This document shows, one piece after another, positions 16,670 to 25,260 of a DNA stretch of 64,000 nt; position 1 is the first letter of the stretch, and the number at the start of each line of letters is the position of its first letter. Where the stretch lies: the NCBI GenBank assembly GCA_041394725.1, contig JAWKHR010000021.1, forward strand, positions 1 to 64,000. Reading direction: 5' to 3'. The translations under genes were made by a program, and so were the position numbers. Below the pieces are notes generated by a model. It saw nothing but the letters and a program-made list of their open reading frames with translations, did no database searches and was not told where the DNA came from. The DNA comes from JAWKHR01 sp041394725 (GTDB taxonomy: Bacteria > Acidobacteriota > Vicinamibacteria > Vicinamibacterales > SCN-69-37).

Positions 16670-19369
16670 GTGGTCCCCAGCCTCTCCCCGTGGTCCGACC
16701 GGCTCTTCCGCGGCGCGCTGCGGCTCACGCCGCGCGGCTTCCGTGACGAGCACGGCGAGGAACTGCTCGAGACGCTCGCCGCGCGGGAGGCCGACATCCG
16801 GACGAGCGACGGATCGCTCTGGACCTTCCGCTGGCGCGAGGCGCGCGCGATTGTGCGCGTCGGCGCGCGCCTGCGACGCCCGCGCCGTGTCTTCGATCCG
16901 TCTTCCGACCCTGGAGGTTCCCCGATGCCCCCTGCCGGTTCCGGCCGCGGCGCCTGGCGCGGCATTCGTGGCGACATGCGCGCCGCCTGGCGCGGGCTTC
17001 GCCGCCATCCCGGCCAGGCCCTCGTCGCGGTCGTCACCCTGATGGTCGCGGTGGGCGCGGCCACGGCGGTGTTCACCGTCGTCAACGCGGTCATCCTCAC
17101 GCCCCTGCCGTATCCGCACTCGGATCGGCTGGCGCTCGTCCGCGATGCCTCGCCGCCGCGCTTCCCGTTCTTCAGCGTCTCGCCCGGTCGCTTCGTCGAA
17201 TGGCAGCGCCGCGCGCGGACGTTCGACGGCCTCGCGGCCACGACGGGGGCGTCGGCGAATCTGACCGGCGCCGGCGAGGATCCGGAACGCCTTCGCCTCG
17301 CGCAGGCCTCGGCGAACCTCTTCGACGTCCTGGGGGTGTCGCCGTTGCGCGGCCGGACGTTCACGGCCGAGGAGGATCGCGATGGGGGGCCCCGCGCCAT
17401 CATCCTGTCCGAGGGGCTCTGGCGGAGCCGCTTCGGCGGGCGTGACGACGTCATCGGCCGGACGATCACCGTCGGCGACCTGCCGACGACGGTCGTCGGC
17501 GTGATGCCGGCGTCGTTCCAGTACCCCTCCGACACGACGCGCGCCTGGGTGCCGCTGGCGCTCTCCGAGGAGGACCGCCAGCGCTACGGCAGTCACTACC
17601 TGCGCGTCGTCGGCCGGCTGCGCGACGGCGAGACGGTGGCGAGCGCGAGGGACGACCTCCGGCATGCGGCGGAGGCCCTGGCGCAGGAGCACCCGTCGAG
17701 CAACGAGTCGTGGACGGTGCTCGTGGACGGCCTGCACGACTACACCATTCGCGACGTGCGCGGCGCGCTGCTGCTGCTCGTCGCGGCCGGCGCCGGCGTG
17801 CTGCTGATCGCCTGCGCGAACGTCGCCGGCCTGTTGCTCGCGCGCGGCGCGGATCGACAGCGCGAGATCGCCGTCCGGTCCGCGCTCGGCGCCGATCGCC
17901 TGCGCCTCATGCGGCCGTTGTTCTTCGAGAGCCTGCTGCTCGGCGCGGCCGGCGCCGCCGGCGGCGTGCTGGTCGGCCTCGCCACGCTGCGCGCGCTGCT
18001 CGCGACGTCGTGGGCGCGGGTCCCGCGCTTCGAGGATGTGTCGCTCGACCCGGTCGTGCTGGCGTTCGCGGTCGCCCTCGCGGTGCTGACCCCCGTGCTG
18101 TTCGGGCTCCTGCCCGCTCTCCAGGCGAGCCGGACCTCCGCGACGGGCGCCCTCGTCGCCGGCGGCCGGTCCCACGCGTCCACGCTGCGTCGCGGCACGC
18201 GGTCGTGGCTCATCGTGGGCGAGGTCGCCCTCGCGGTGATGCTGGTGACGGGTTCCGCGCTGCTCCTGCGGAGTCTCGATCGCCTGCTCGATGTCACGCC
18301 GGGCTTCCAGCCGGATCACGTCCTGTCGGTCGGCGTCTCGCTGCCCGAATCGCGCTACCCGACCCCGGAGGCGCGGACCGCGTTCTTCCGCGACCTCCTC
18401 GAACGCACCGGCCGCATCCCGGGCGTCGAGCGCGCGGCGCAGACCCAGGTGCTGCCGTTCGTCGGCGACTACGTGGCCAGCCTCGAGATCGACGACCAGC
18501 CGACGCCGCCGAACAGCCAGCCGCCCACCAGCAACTTCTACGCGGTGAGCCCCGGCTACTTCGACGCCCTCGGCATCCGGCTGCTGCGCGGCCGGGACTT
18601 CACCGACGCCGATCGCGCCGAGGGCCCGAGGGTGGCCATCGTCTCGCGGCAGCTCGCCGAGCGGCTCTTCCCGGGCGTCGACGCGCTCGGCCACCACATC
18701 CGCGTGAGCCAGGGGCCGCGCCGCGACTTCGCCGAGATCGTCGGCGTCGTGGACGACGTGCAGGTGTACGGGCTCGATGCGGACATGACACTGCAGATCT
18801 ACGAGCCCGCCGCGCAGCACGGCTATTTCACGCTCACCGCGCTCGTCCTGCGCACCGCCACCCCGCCCGCCACCGTGGTCGCCTCCGTGCGCCGGGTGAT
18901 GCGCGACCTGGATCCCGACCTGCCCGTGGACACCCCGCTGCTGCTGGCTGACGAGGTGGCGGCCTCGACGGCGCCGCGGCGATTCACGGCCGCGCTGCTC
19001 GGCGGGCTGGCCGGGGTCGCGCTGCTGCTCGCGGCCGTCGGCATCTACGGGCTCGTCTCGTTCTCGGTCGGCCGTCGCGTGCAGGAATTCGGCGTCCGGA
19101 TGGCGCTCGGCGCCGCGCCGGGCACGATCATGCGGCTCGTCCTGGGCGAAGGCCTGCGCCTGGCCGCGGCGGGCGTCGGCCTCGGTCTCGTCGGTGCGCT
19201 GCTGGCGGGTCGCGTGATGCAGTCGCTGCTGTTCCACGTGTCGGCGCGCGACCCGATCGCGCTCGCCGGCGCGGCGCTGGTGATCGTCGCCGCGGCCGCC
19301 CTCGCGTGCTATTCCCCGGCGCGACGCGCGCTGCGCGTGAGCCCGGTCACCGCCTTGCGCGAGACCTGA
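16670..19369 (+). CDS. ADOP-type ABC transporter permease with N-terminal prefix domain
   Basis: This 899-residue MacB/FtsX-type permease belongs to the acidobacterial duplicated orphan permease group. Residues 1-80 form the prefix domain (FRGALRLTPRGFRDEHGEELLETLA). Then come two MacB-like halves, each with a periplasmic MacB_PCD domain and FtsX core: VTLMVAVGAATAVFTVVNAVIL, LLIACANVAGLLLARGADRQRE, and near the end VGIYGLVSFSVGRRVQEFG-VRMALG and PARRALRVSPVTALRE. About eight membrane helices are expected. No ATPase is encoded nearby, as is usual for this group. It probably works in macrolide- or lipoprotein-like export, but substrates are unknown. It is cotranscribed with padR. Confidence 0.9.
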   Translation: MVPSLSPWSDRLFRGALRLTPRGFRDEHGEELLETLAAREADIRTSDGSLWTFRWREARAIVRVGARLRRPRRVFDPSSDPGGSPMPPAGSGRGAWRGIRGDMRAAWRGLRRHPGQALVAVVTLMVAVGAATAVFTVVNAVILTPLPYPHSDRLALVRDASPPRFPFFSVSPGRFVEWQRRARTFDGLAATTGASANLTGAGEDPERLRLAQASANLFDVLGVSPLRGRTFTAEEDRDGGPRAIILSEGLWRSRFGGRDDVIGRTITVGDLPTTVVGVMPASFQYPSDTTRAWVPLALSEEDRQRYGSHYLRVVGRLRDGETVASARDDLRHAAEALAQEHPSSNESWTVLVDGLHDYTIRDVRGALLLLVAAGAGVLLIACANVAGLLLARGADRQREIAVRSALGADRLRLMRPLFFESLLLGAAGAAGGVLVGLATLRALLATSWARVPRFEDVSLDPVVLAFAVALAVLTPVLFGLLPALQASRTSATGALVAGGRSHASTLRRGTRSWLIVGEVALAVMLVTGSALLLRSLDRLLDVTPGFQPDHVLSVGVSLPESRYPTPEARTAFFRDLLERTGRIPGVERAAQTQVLPFVGDYVASLEIDDQPTPPNSQPPTSNFYAVSPGYFDALGIRLLRGRDFTDADRAEGPRVAIVSRQLAERLFPGVDALGHHIRVSQGPRRDFAEIVGVVDDVQVYGLDADMTLQIYEPAAQHGYFTLTALVLRTATPPATVVASVRRVMRDLDPDLPVDTPLLLADEVAASTAPRRFTAALLGGLAGVALLLAAVGIYGLVSFSVGRRVQEFGVRMALGAAPGTIMRLVLGEGLRLAAAGVGLGLVGALLAGRVMQSLLFHVSARDPIALAGAALVIVAAAALACYSPARRALRVSPVTALRET

Positions 19370-19371
19370 GA

Positions 19372-20151
19372 TCAGGCCAGGTCGTTCGGCCGATCGTCGA
19401 AGCCGGGCCGGACGAAGGCCATCGCGGCGGGAAACCGGGCCGCCAACCGTCGGTCGAGCTCGTCGAGCAGCCGGACCATCTGCGCCGGCACGCCGTCGGC
19501 CGCCGCCCGTCCCGCCTCCATCAGGACGCGCCATGCATCCCGCGCCTCGGCGGCCGCGAGGCGCGCCACCTTCGCCGTGCCGTTCGCGTCCTCGGCCAGC
19601 TCGGGGATCTCGCCGGCCGCGCGAAGGGCGGACGACACGGCCCGGTACGTCTTGCCAGCCAGCAGGTGCGTCATGCGCCCCAGGACCTCGAGCGCATCGA
19701 CGGCGCGCGCATCCCCGCGGGCGCGCACGACGGGACCCAGTGTCCGGACGATCGGCAGGGTGGTCATCAGGAGCCTCGTGGCCAGCTCGACGAGCGGGTC
19801 GGCCCTGGCGCGGGCGCGATGCGCGTCGAGCCGGGCCATGAGCACCCGGTGGTCCCGCGAGTCCATCGACAGCGTGACGCCCAGGCGCTCGGCGCCGCGT
19901 CGCACGAGCCCGAGCGCCTGCTCGAGCGATTCGCGCGCGACCTGGCCGTCCTCCGCGTCGGCGGCCTCCGGGGTGGCGGCAGGCTCGGCACGGGGCGCGG
20001 GCGCGCGCATGTCCCGGAGATCCAGGAACAGCAGGCAGCGGGCCGTGAACGGGCAGCGCTCGCACCAGCGGTCGCAGTAGTTGTAGATGCCCGGGATCAG
20101 TCCCGGCGCGCCGGCGCGCGTGATGATCTCCTCGAACTCCCGGTCGGTCAT
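19372..20151 (-). CDS. Uncharacterised protein with N-terminal Cys cluster
   Basis: I recognise the type but not a function. The 259-residue protein starts MTDREFEEIITRAGAPGLIP and has at about residues 25-40 the motif YCDRWCERCPFTARC, four Cys spaced C-x3-C-x2-C-x5-C, which could bind zinc or an iron-sulphur cluster. An acidic, Ala-rich linker follows. The remaining about 180 residues are helical (ARLDAHRARARADPLVELATRLLM, ALEVLGRMTHLLAGKTYRAV). There is no signal peptide, so it is probably cytosolic. It converges on the ADOP permease with 2 bp between the genes, leaving no room for a separate terminator. Confidence 0.75.
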   Translation of the reverse strand: MTDREFEEIITRAGAPGLIPGIYNYCDRWCERCPFTARCLLFLDLRDMRAPAPRAEPAATPEAADAEDGQVARESLEQALGLVRRGAERLGVTLSMDSRDHRVLMARLDAHRARARADPLVELATRLLMTTLPIVRTLGPVVRARGDARAVDALEVLGRMTHLLAGKTYRAVSSALRAAGEIPELAEDANGTAKVARLAAAEARDAWRVLMEAGRAAADGVPAQMVRLLDELDRRLAARFPAAMAFVRPGFDDRPNDLA

Positions 20152-20229
20152 GCCGCCTGACGGTGCAAGACGCGGGCCCGGCGGACGCCGCGCGATTCGG
20201 GCGCGAACGGCGGTCGTGTTGGAGAAACG

Positions 20230-20255
20230 GCCACGCGGCGCGGGCGCCGCGTGGC
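20230..20255 (-). terminator. Terminator hairpin after the serine hydrolase gene
   Basis: A perfect 11-bp GC stem (GCCACGCGGCG) closes on a 4-base loop just past the stop at 20263. On the minus strand it is followed by CGTTTCTCC. The weak U tract makes it a moderate intrinsic-terminator candidate. Confidence 0.6.
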
Positions 20256-20262
20256 AGAAAGC

Positions 20263-21873
20263 TCAACGTGCCGAGCAGGCCGGCGCCGGCGTCGTGTTGG
20301 CTTCGGTGGCCGGCTGGACCGACAGGAACTGCACCGTCGGCGGCATCGACGGCGCGAGCGTGACGGCCACGCGCAACCGGCCGCGCTCGCAGTCGAGCGT
20401 CCACTGGCCGCGCAGGGCGTTCTCCGGCTCGAGCGGGGCCTCGGCCCGGCACTGGCCGACCTGCGCGTGCAGCGCCTCGATGGCCGCGCGCCGCCGCGCC
20501 CGATCCTGGTCCAGGAACAGGTTCTCGGCGGCGATCCGGTCCGCCACCTGATCGTCCCAGGCGTTGACGAGCGCCGTGACGGCCTGCTGTGCCTCCAGCA
20601 GCGCCGGCGCCGGCGCCGGCACGTAGGGCTCGAGGCCGGACTCCCGGACGATGGTCGTCAGCGCGCCCGCCGCGACGCCGCTCGCGCTCGTGTAGGTCAG
20701 GTTGGACATCGCGATCACCGCGACGCCGTAGTCGGGCAGCCACGTCATCACCGATCCGTAGCCCGGCAGGCCGCCCGTGTGCGCGACCACGTGGTCGAAC
20801 TCGCAGGTCTGCTGGATCCGCAGGCCGTACCCGTAGCCGCCCGCGTTGAGCGCGATCGCCTCCCCGTCCACGCGCACCGTGGCGGGACGCGGCCGCGCGA
20901 CCTCCTGCATCTCGCGCAGCGACGCGCGACGGACCGGGCCGGCGTCCGGGTCGTCGCGCGGAGGCCAGGCCCCGGCGAGGAAGCCGACCCACCGCGCCAG
21001 GTCGCGCGTCGACGTCAGCATGCCGCCCATCGATCCGAACGCGCCGTCGGGCAGCGCCGGCTCGTCCTTCCACCGCTCGTCCTCCCAGCGATAGCCACGG
21101 GCCATCCGGTCTGCCGGCACGTCGCCGGCCTGCAGCGTCGTCGACGTCATGCCGAGCGGCTCGAGCAGGTTCGTCCGTACGTACTCCGCGTAGGGCCGGC
21201 CCGAGACGTTCGCGACCACCCGCCCGAGGATGGCGAAGCCGTAGTTCGAGTACTCGTAGGCGAGCCCCGGCGGACGGGAGAACGGGATGCCGCGCTCCAG
21301 CATCTCCGCCATCTCCGCGTCGGTTCTCGCGAGCTGGCGGTCACCCCAGGGGTTGTCTTCGGGAAAGCCCGTGGCGTGCGACAGCAGGTGCCGGATCGTG
21401 ATCCTGGGGGAGTCCGCGGTCGGGTAGCGCAGTCCCGCGAGTTCCGGCACCCAGCGCTCCGCCGGGTCCTCCAGAGACAGCCGGCCTTCGTCGCGCAGCC
21501 TGAGGATCGACACCGCGGTGAAGCTCTTGGTCATCGACGCGATGCGGAACACCGTGTCCGGATCGATGGCGGCCTTCGAGGGCACGTCCCGGACGCCCCA
21601 GCTGCCCGCGTGCGCCAGGGCGCCGTCGACGACGATGCCCCAGGCGATGCCCGGGGCGTGCGCGCGCTCGGCGAACTCGCGGAAGGCGGCGTCCACGGCG
21701 GGGAAGGCGCGCGCGACCCGCGCGAGACGGTCGGGCGCGACGGCCGCAGCCGGCGGGACCGGGCTGGCGGGCGACGGGTCCGCGGCCGCCGGCGGCGCGG
21801 GCTGCCCGCAGGCCAGGGTGCAGGCGGCGACGGCCGAGGCCAGCGCCGCACGAAGGCCGGACGACAGGGTCAT
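20263..21873 (-). CDS. Serine beta-lactamase-like hydrolase, lipoprotein
   Basis: This 536-residue member of the class C beta-lactamase/esterase family starts at the ATG at 21873 with GGGAG seven bases upstream. A lipoprotein signal is present (LASAVAACTLACGQP, predicted lipidated Cys near residue 22). The catalytic SxxK is in FRIASMTKSFTAVS, the Tyr motif in YEYSNYGFAILG, and the third motif in VVAHTGGLPGYGS. LLSHATGFP is a further family block. After the catalytic domain, about 110 residues (ALLEAQQAVTALVNAWDDQVAD) form a C-terminal domain often seen in these enzymes. It is probably a periplasmic D-aminopeptidase, carboxypeptidase or esterase. Substrate is unknown, and resistance is not implied. 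Confidence 0.88.
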   Translation of the reverse strand: MTLSSGLRAALASAVAACTLACGQPAPPAAADPSPASPVPPAAAVAPDRLARVARAFPAVDAAFREFAERAHAPGIAWGIVVDGALAHAGSWGVRDVPSKAAIDPDTVFRIASMTKSFTAVSILRLRDEGRLSLEDPAERWVPELAGLRYPTADSPRITIRHLLSHATGFPEDNPWGDRQLARTDAEMAEMLERGIPFSRPPGLAYEYSNYGFAILGRVVANVSGRPYAEYVRTNLLEPLGMTSTTLQAGDVPADRMARGYRWEDERWKDEPALPDGAFGSMGGMLTSTRDLARWVGFLAGAWPPRDDPDAGPVRRASLREMQEVARPRPATVRVDGEAIALNAGGYGYGLRIQQTCEFDHVVAHTGGLPGYGSVMTWLPDYGVAVIAMSNLTYTSASGVAAGALTTIVRESGLEPYVPAPAPALLEAQQAVTALVNAWDDQVADRIAAENLFLDQDRARRRAAIEALHAQVGQCRAEAPLEPENALRGQWTLDCERGRLRVAVTLAPSMPPTVQFLSVQPATEANTTPAPACSAR

Positions 21874-21957
21874 GGCGGATCTCCCGCCGGCATCTTAGTC
21901 CCGCGCGGCCCCGGACGCGACGTCGTGAAGGATCGCGACGCCGCGTTCCGCCGAGGG

Positions 21958-24384
21958 CTACTGGCCGCGCAGGGCGATGTGCGGCGGGACGCGCATCGCG
22001 CGAACGGCCGGCACCAGGCAGGCGGCGAGCGCCGCCGCGGCGAGCGAGCCGACGACCGCGGCGAACACGGCCGGGTCCCACGGCTCCACGCCGAAGATCA
22101 CGGTCGTGATGCCGAGCGAGAGCGCCGCCGCGAGCAGGACACCCAGCACGAGGCCCAGGCCGATCTGCACGAGCCCCTGCCGCAGCACCAGTCGCACCAC
22201 GCCGCCGCCGCTCGACCCGAGCGCCATCCGGACGCCGAACTCCTGCGTCCGCCGGCTCACCGAGAAGGCCATCACCGCGTAGAGCCCGACCGTGGCGAGG
22301 AACAGCGCCGCGGCGCCGAACGCCATGAAGAGCGATCCGAACACCGAGTAGAACCAGTTGTTCGACTCGATGTACGCCGTCATGGTCCTGACCCAGTACA
22401 GCGGCAGGTCGCTGTCGAGGCCCTCGACCTCCCGGCGGACCGCGGCCGCGAGGGTCATGGGAGCGCCGGCCGTGCGAATCGCGAGGCTCGCGAACTTCGG
22501 TGGCTCCTGCGCGAGCGGCACGTAGTAGCCGTCCGGCCGTTCGTCGGTCAGGCTGCCGAGATACATGTCGGGCACGACGCCGATCACCGTGATCCACGGC
22601 GCGTCGTCGCCGGGGCGGCCGGCGCGGAAGTGCCGGCCCACGGGGTCCTCCGCCGGGAAGTACTTCGCGGCGAAGCTCGCGTTGACGATCGCCACGCGCG
22701 GCGCCGCGCCATCATCGGCGACGGAGAAATCGCGGCCGCGGAGGAGGGCCCGGTCGAACGTGTCGAAGAAGCCGGGCGAGACGGCCGTGTACCGCACGGA
22801 CGGGTAGTCACGCTCGGTCGCGTAGGTCCGGCCCTCGACGGCGATCGTCTGGCGGCCGGCGCCGGTCGACGGCAGGTTGGTCGCGACGGTCGCCGCCAGG
22901 GCGCCGGGCAGCGCCGCGGCGCGCTCGCGCAGGTCGGCGTAGAACCGCGCGCGCGACGCGTCGTCGGGGTAGTCCGCCTCGAACAGGCCCATCCGCGCGG
23001 TGAACACGTCGTCGGTGGCGAAGCCGAAGTCCGCCGTCCTGAGCGTCACGACGCTCTTGATCGCCAGCCCCGAGGCCACGAGGAGCCCGCACGAGATCGC
23101 GATCTCGGCGACGACCAGGACGCGGCTCAGGATCCCGACGCGGAGGCCGGACGACCCGCGCGACTCGTCCTTCAGGACCGCGTTGACGTCGGACCGGGAC
23201 GCCTGGACGGCCGGCAGCAGGCCGGCGGCCATCGTGGCGATTGCGGTCAGCGCGGCCGTGAACAGCAGCACGGTCGGGTCGAGGCGGATGTCGATCCAGA
23301 ACGGCGGGTTCGTGTCGACGATCGATCGGTTGAACAGCACGAGGCCCGCCTGCGCCAGGATCAGGCCGCCCGCCGTGCCTGCCGCGGCGAGCACGAACGA
23401 CTCGGCCAGCAGCTGCCCGATCACCCGCCGGCGGCTCGCGCCGAGCGCGGTCCGGATCGCGATCTCCCGGCTGCGCACCGCGGTCCGGGCGATGAGCAGG
23501 TTCGCGACGTTCGCGCACGCGATCAGCATCACCCCGAACACGGCCGCGAGCATCGTCAGCATCGTGGCGAAGATCTGGCGGCCGAGGAAGTTGCGGATGA
23601 ACGGCCGCACGTCCGCGGTGCGGTGCTCGTTCGTCTCCGGGTACGCCTCCGCCTGCCGGCGCGCGAGGCCCTGGAACTCCGCCTGCGCGCGGTCGATCGT
23701 CACGCCCGGCGCCAGCCGGCCGAAGACGACGACCGACGTGCCCTGGCCGCGCGCGGTGCGCAGCACGTCGAGCGGCAGCGGTACCCACACCTGCACGGCG
23801 TTCGGGAACTTGAACCCCTCGGGCATCACGCCGATCACGGTGGCCGCGCGACCATTCACGCGCGTCGTCCGCCCGACGATGTCCGGGTCACCGCCGAAGC
23901 GGTTCTGCCAGGCGTCGTGGCCGAGGACCACGACGCCGGGCGCCCCGGGCGCGTCGTCGCCGGGTGCGAACGTCCGGCCGAGCGCGGCGGTGGCGCGGAT
24001 GACCTCGAACGCGTTCGCCGTCATGAACGCGCCGTCGTACCGCTCGGCGCGCCCCTCGCCATCGGGATTACTGATGTTGATCGTGCCGCCGTAGAAGGCC
24101 GCGAACACCTCGAACGACTGCTGCGCGTCGCGCCACTCGGCGAAGTCGTGCTGGAAGACGCCCTGATCCTGGTCGTCCTGCTGGGTGGTCTCGAGCGCGG
24201 CGACCGCCATGATCCGGTCCGCGTCGGGCACCGGCAGGCCCCGCAGGAACGCGCCCTGGATGATGCTGAACATCGTCGTGGTCAACCCGATGCCGAGCGT
24301 CAGGGCAAGGACCGCCATCAGGGACAGCCCGGGTTGCCGGGTCATGGTGCGGAAACCGTGCCGGAGCTGTGAGGCGAGGCCCAT
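21958..24384 (-). CDS. ADOP-type ABC transporter permease
   Basis: This 808-residue duplicated MacB/FtsX permease starts MGLASQLRHGFRTMTRQPGL. It lacks the prefix domain and PadR partner of the ADOP at 16670. Half one has LMAVLALTLGIGLTTTMFSI, then a MacB_PCD domain and LIACANVANLLIARTAVRSREIA with ALGASRRRVIGQLLAE. Half two has VLVVAEIAISCGLLVASGL, a second periplasmic domain (YTAVSPGFFDTFDRALLRGRD) and VGLYAVMAFSVSRRTQEFG. It ends VRAMRVPPHIALRGQ. The start has no strong ribosome binding site. The substrate is unknown. A GGGTCC palindrome separates it from the divergent response regulator gene. Confidence 0.9.
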   Translation of the reverse strand: MGLASQLRHGFRTMTRQPGLSLMAVLALTLGIGLTTTMFSIIQGAFLRGLPVPDADRIMAVAALETTQQDDQDQGVFQHDFAEWRDAQQSFEVFAAFYGGTINISNPDGEGRAERYDGAFMTANAFEVIRATAALGRTFAPGDDAPGAPGVVVLGHDAWQNRFGGDPDIVGRTTRVNGRAATVIGVMPEGFKFPNAVQVWVPLPLDVLRTARGQGTSVVVFGRLAPGVTIDRAQAEFQGLARRQAEAYPETNEHRTADVRPFIRNFLGRQIFATMLTMLAAVFGVMLIACANVANLLIARTAVRSREIAIRTALGASRRRVIGQLLAESFVLAAAGTAGGLILAQAGLVLFNRSIVDTNPPFWIDIRLDPTVLLFTAALTAIATMAAGLLPAVQASRSDVNAVLKDESRGSSGLRVGILSRVLVVAEIAISCGLLVASGLAIKSVVTLRTADFGFATDDVFTARMGLFEADYPDDASRARFYADLRERAAALPGALAATVATNLPSTGAGRQTIAVEGRTYATERDYPSVRYTAVSPGFFDTFDRALLRGRDFSVADDGAAPRVAIVNASFAAKYFPAEDPVGRHFRAGRPGDDAPWITVIGVVPDMYLGSLTDERPDGYYVPLAQEPPKFASLAIRTAGAPMTLAAAVRREVEGLDSDLPLYWVRTMTAYIESNNWFYSVFGSLFMAFGAAALFLATVGLYAVMAFSVSRRTQEFGVRMALGSSGGGVVRLVLRQGLVQIGLGLVLGVLLAAALSLGITTVIFGVEPWDPAVFAAVVGSLAAAALAACLVPAVRAMRVPPHIALRGQ

Positions 24385-24416
24385 GCGGTGATCCTACGGG
24401 GCGGGGAAGACGGGAG

Positions 24417-24505
24417 TTCCTGAGGGTCCTGAGGGTCCCAGGGGTCCGCGGAACCCGAGGCCCCTCGGAACCCTGGGACCCTGGGACCCTCAGGACCCTC
24501 AGGAA
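24417..24505. repeat. GGGTCC-rich palindromic element, copy 1
   Basis: Perfect 27-bp inverted arms at 24417-24443 and 24479-24505 enclose 35 bp. The arms are built of CCTGAGGGTCC units (left arm begins TTCCTGAGGGTCCTGAGGGT). Related sequence lies at 46711-46912 and 60635-60690. The copy lies in the divergent promoter region between an ADOP permease and a response regulator. Confidence 0.8.
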
Positions 24506-24540
24506 ACGCCCTCGTCCACCGCCGCGTAAGATGCTGGTGC

Positions 24541-25260
24541 ATGCCCGGTCCGGCTTCCGATGCCCGTCGCGTGCTCGTCGTCGAGGACGAGCCGCACATC
24601 CGCGAGCTCGTTCGCCTGCACCTCGGTCTCGAGGGGCTGGAGGTCACCGAGGCGGCAGACGGCGACGCCGGGCTGCGGCTGATTCGGGAGCAGGACTTCG
24701 ACCTGCTCATCCTCGACCTGATGCTGCCCGGGCTCGACGGGCTGGCGCTGTGCCGCGCGACGCGCGGCGGGGCGCGCAACACGGACGTGCCGATCCTCAT
24801 GCTCACCGCGCGGCGCGAGGAGTCCGACAAGGTCGTGGGCCTCGAGAGCGGCGCCGACGACTACCTCACCAAGCCGTTCGGGATCCGCGAGCTGGTCGCG
24901 CGCGCGCGCGCGCTGCTGCGCCGGCCGCGGGCGTCGAAGGCGGCCGCGCCGACTCCCGACGTCATCGCCGCCGGACCCATCGCCATCGACCGGGCGCGCC
25001 GGGAGGTGCACGTGGACGGCCGCCCCGTCGACCTGACGCCGCACGAGTTCGAGGTGCTCTCGCTGCTCGCCTCGGAGCCGGGCGTCGTCTTCAGCCGCGA
25101 GACCCTGCTCGAGCGCATCTGGTCGAACGACGTGCACGTCACCTCGCGGAGCGTGGACACGCTGATCAAGCGGCTGCGCCAGAAGATCGAACCGGACACC
25201 CGGGATCCGCGGCTCGTCCTCACCGTCTGGGGCACGGGCTACAAGCTGGCCGATGGCTGA
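24541..25260 (+). CDS. OmpR/PhoB-family response regulator
   Basis: This 239-residue protein has a receiver domain: RVLVVEDEPHI with the acidic pair, LLILDLMLPGLDG with the phosphoacceptor Asp at about residue 60, ILMLTARRE with the Thr switch residue and DDYLTKPFGIREL with the conserved Lys. The winged-helix effector domain follows (DLTPHEFEVLSLLASEPGVV, SVDTLIKRLRQKIEPD, VWGTGYKLAD). The kinase gene overlaps it by 8 bp. Regulators of this type bind direct repeats one helical turn apart. A candidate pair lies 3' of the kinase gene, upstream of the receptor at 27083. Confidence 0.93.
   Translation: MPGPASDARRVLVVEDEPHIRELVRLHLGLEGLEVTEAADGDAGLRLIREQDFDLLILDLMLPGLDGLALCRATRGGARNTDVPILMLTARREESDKVVGLESGADDYLTKPFGIRELVARARALLRRPRASKAAAPTPDVIAAGPIAIDRARREVHVDGRPVDLTPHEFEVLSLLASEPGVVFSRETLLERIWSNDVHVTSRSVDTLIKRLRQKIEPDTRDPRLVLTVWGTGYKLADG

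Noticed and set aside
16403..21073. A 1556-codon minus-strand frame across padR, ADOP and the hydrolase
   Set aside because: It overlaps three genes with clear motifs on correct frames and reads as low-complexity Arg/Gly/Ala sequence. It is a GC-rich shadow.
20263..21873. Calling the SxxK hydrolase an antibiotic-resistance beta-lactamase
   Set aside because: The fold family is shared with esterases and peptidases, it carries a lipobox and an extra C-terminal domain, and nothing points to beta-lactam hydrolysis.
20251..24372. A 1373-codon plus-strand frame opposite the hydrolase and second ADOP gene
   Set aside because: It has no signal peptide, domain or membrane pattern, and the opposite strand holds complete catalytic motifs.
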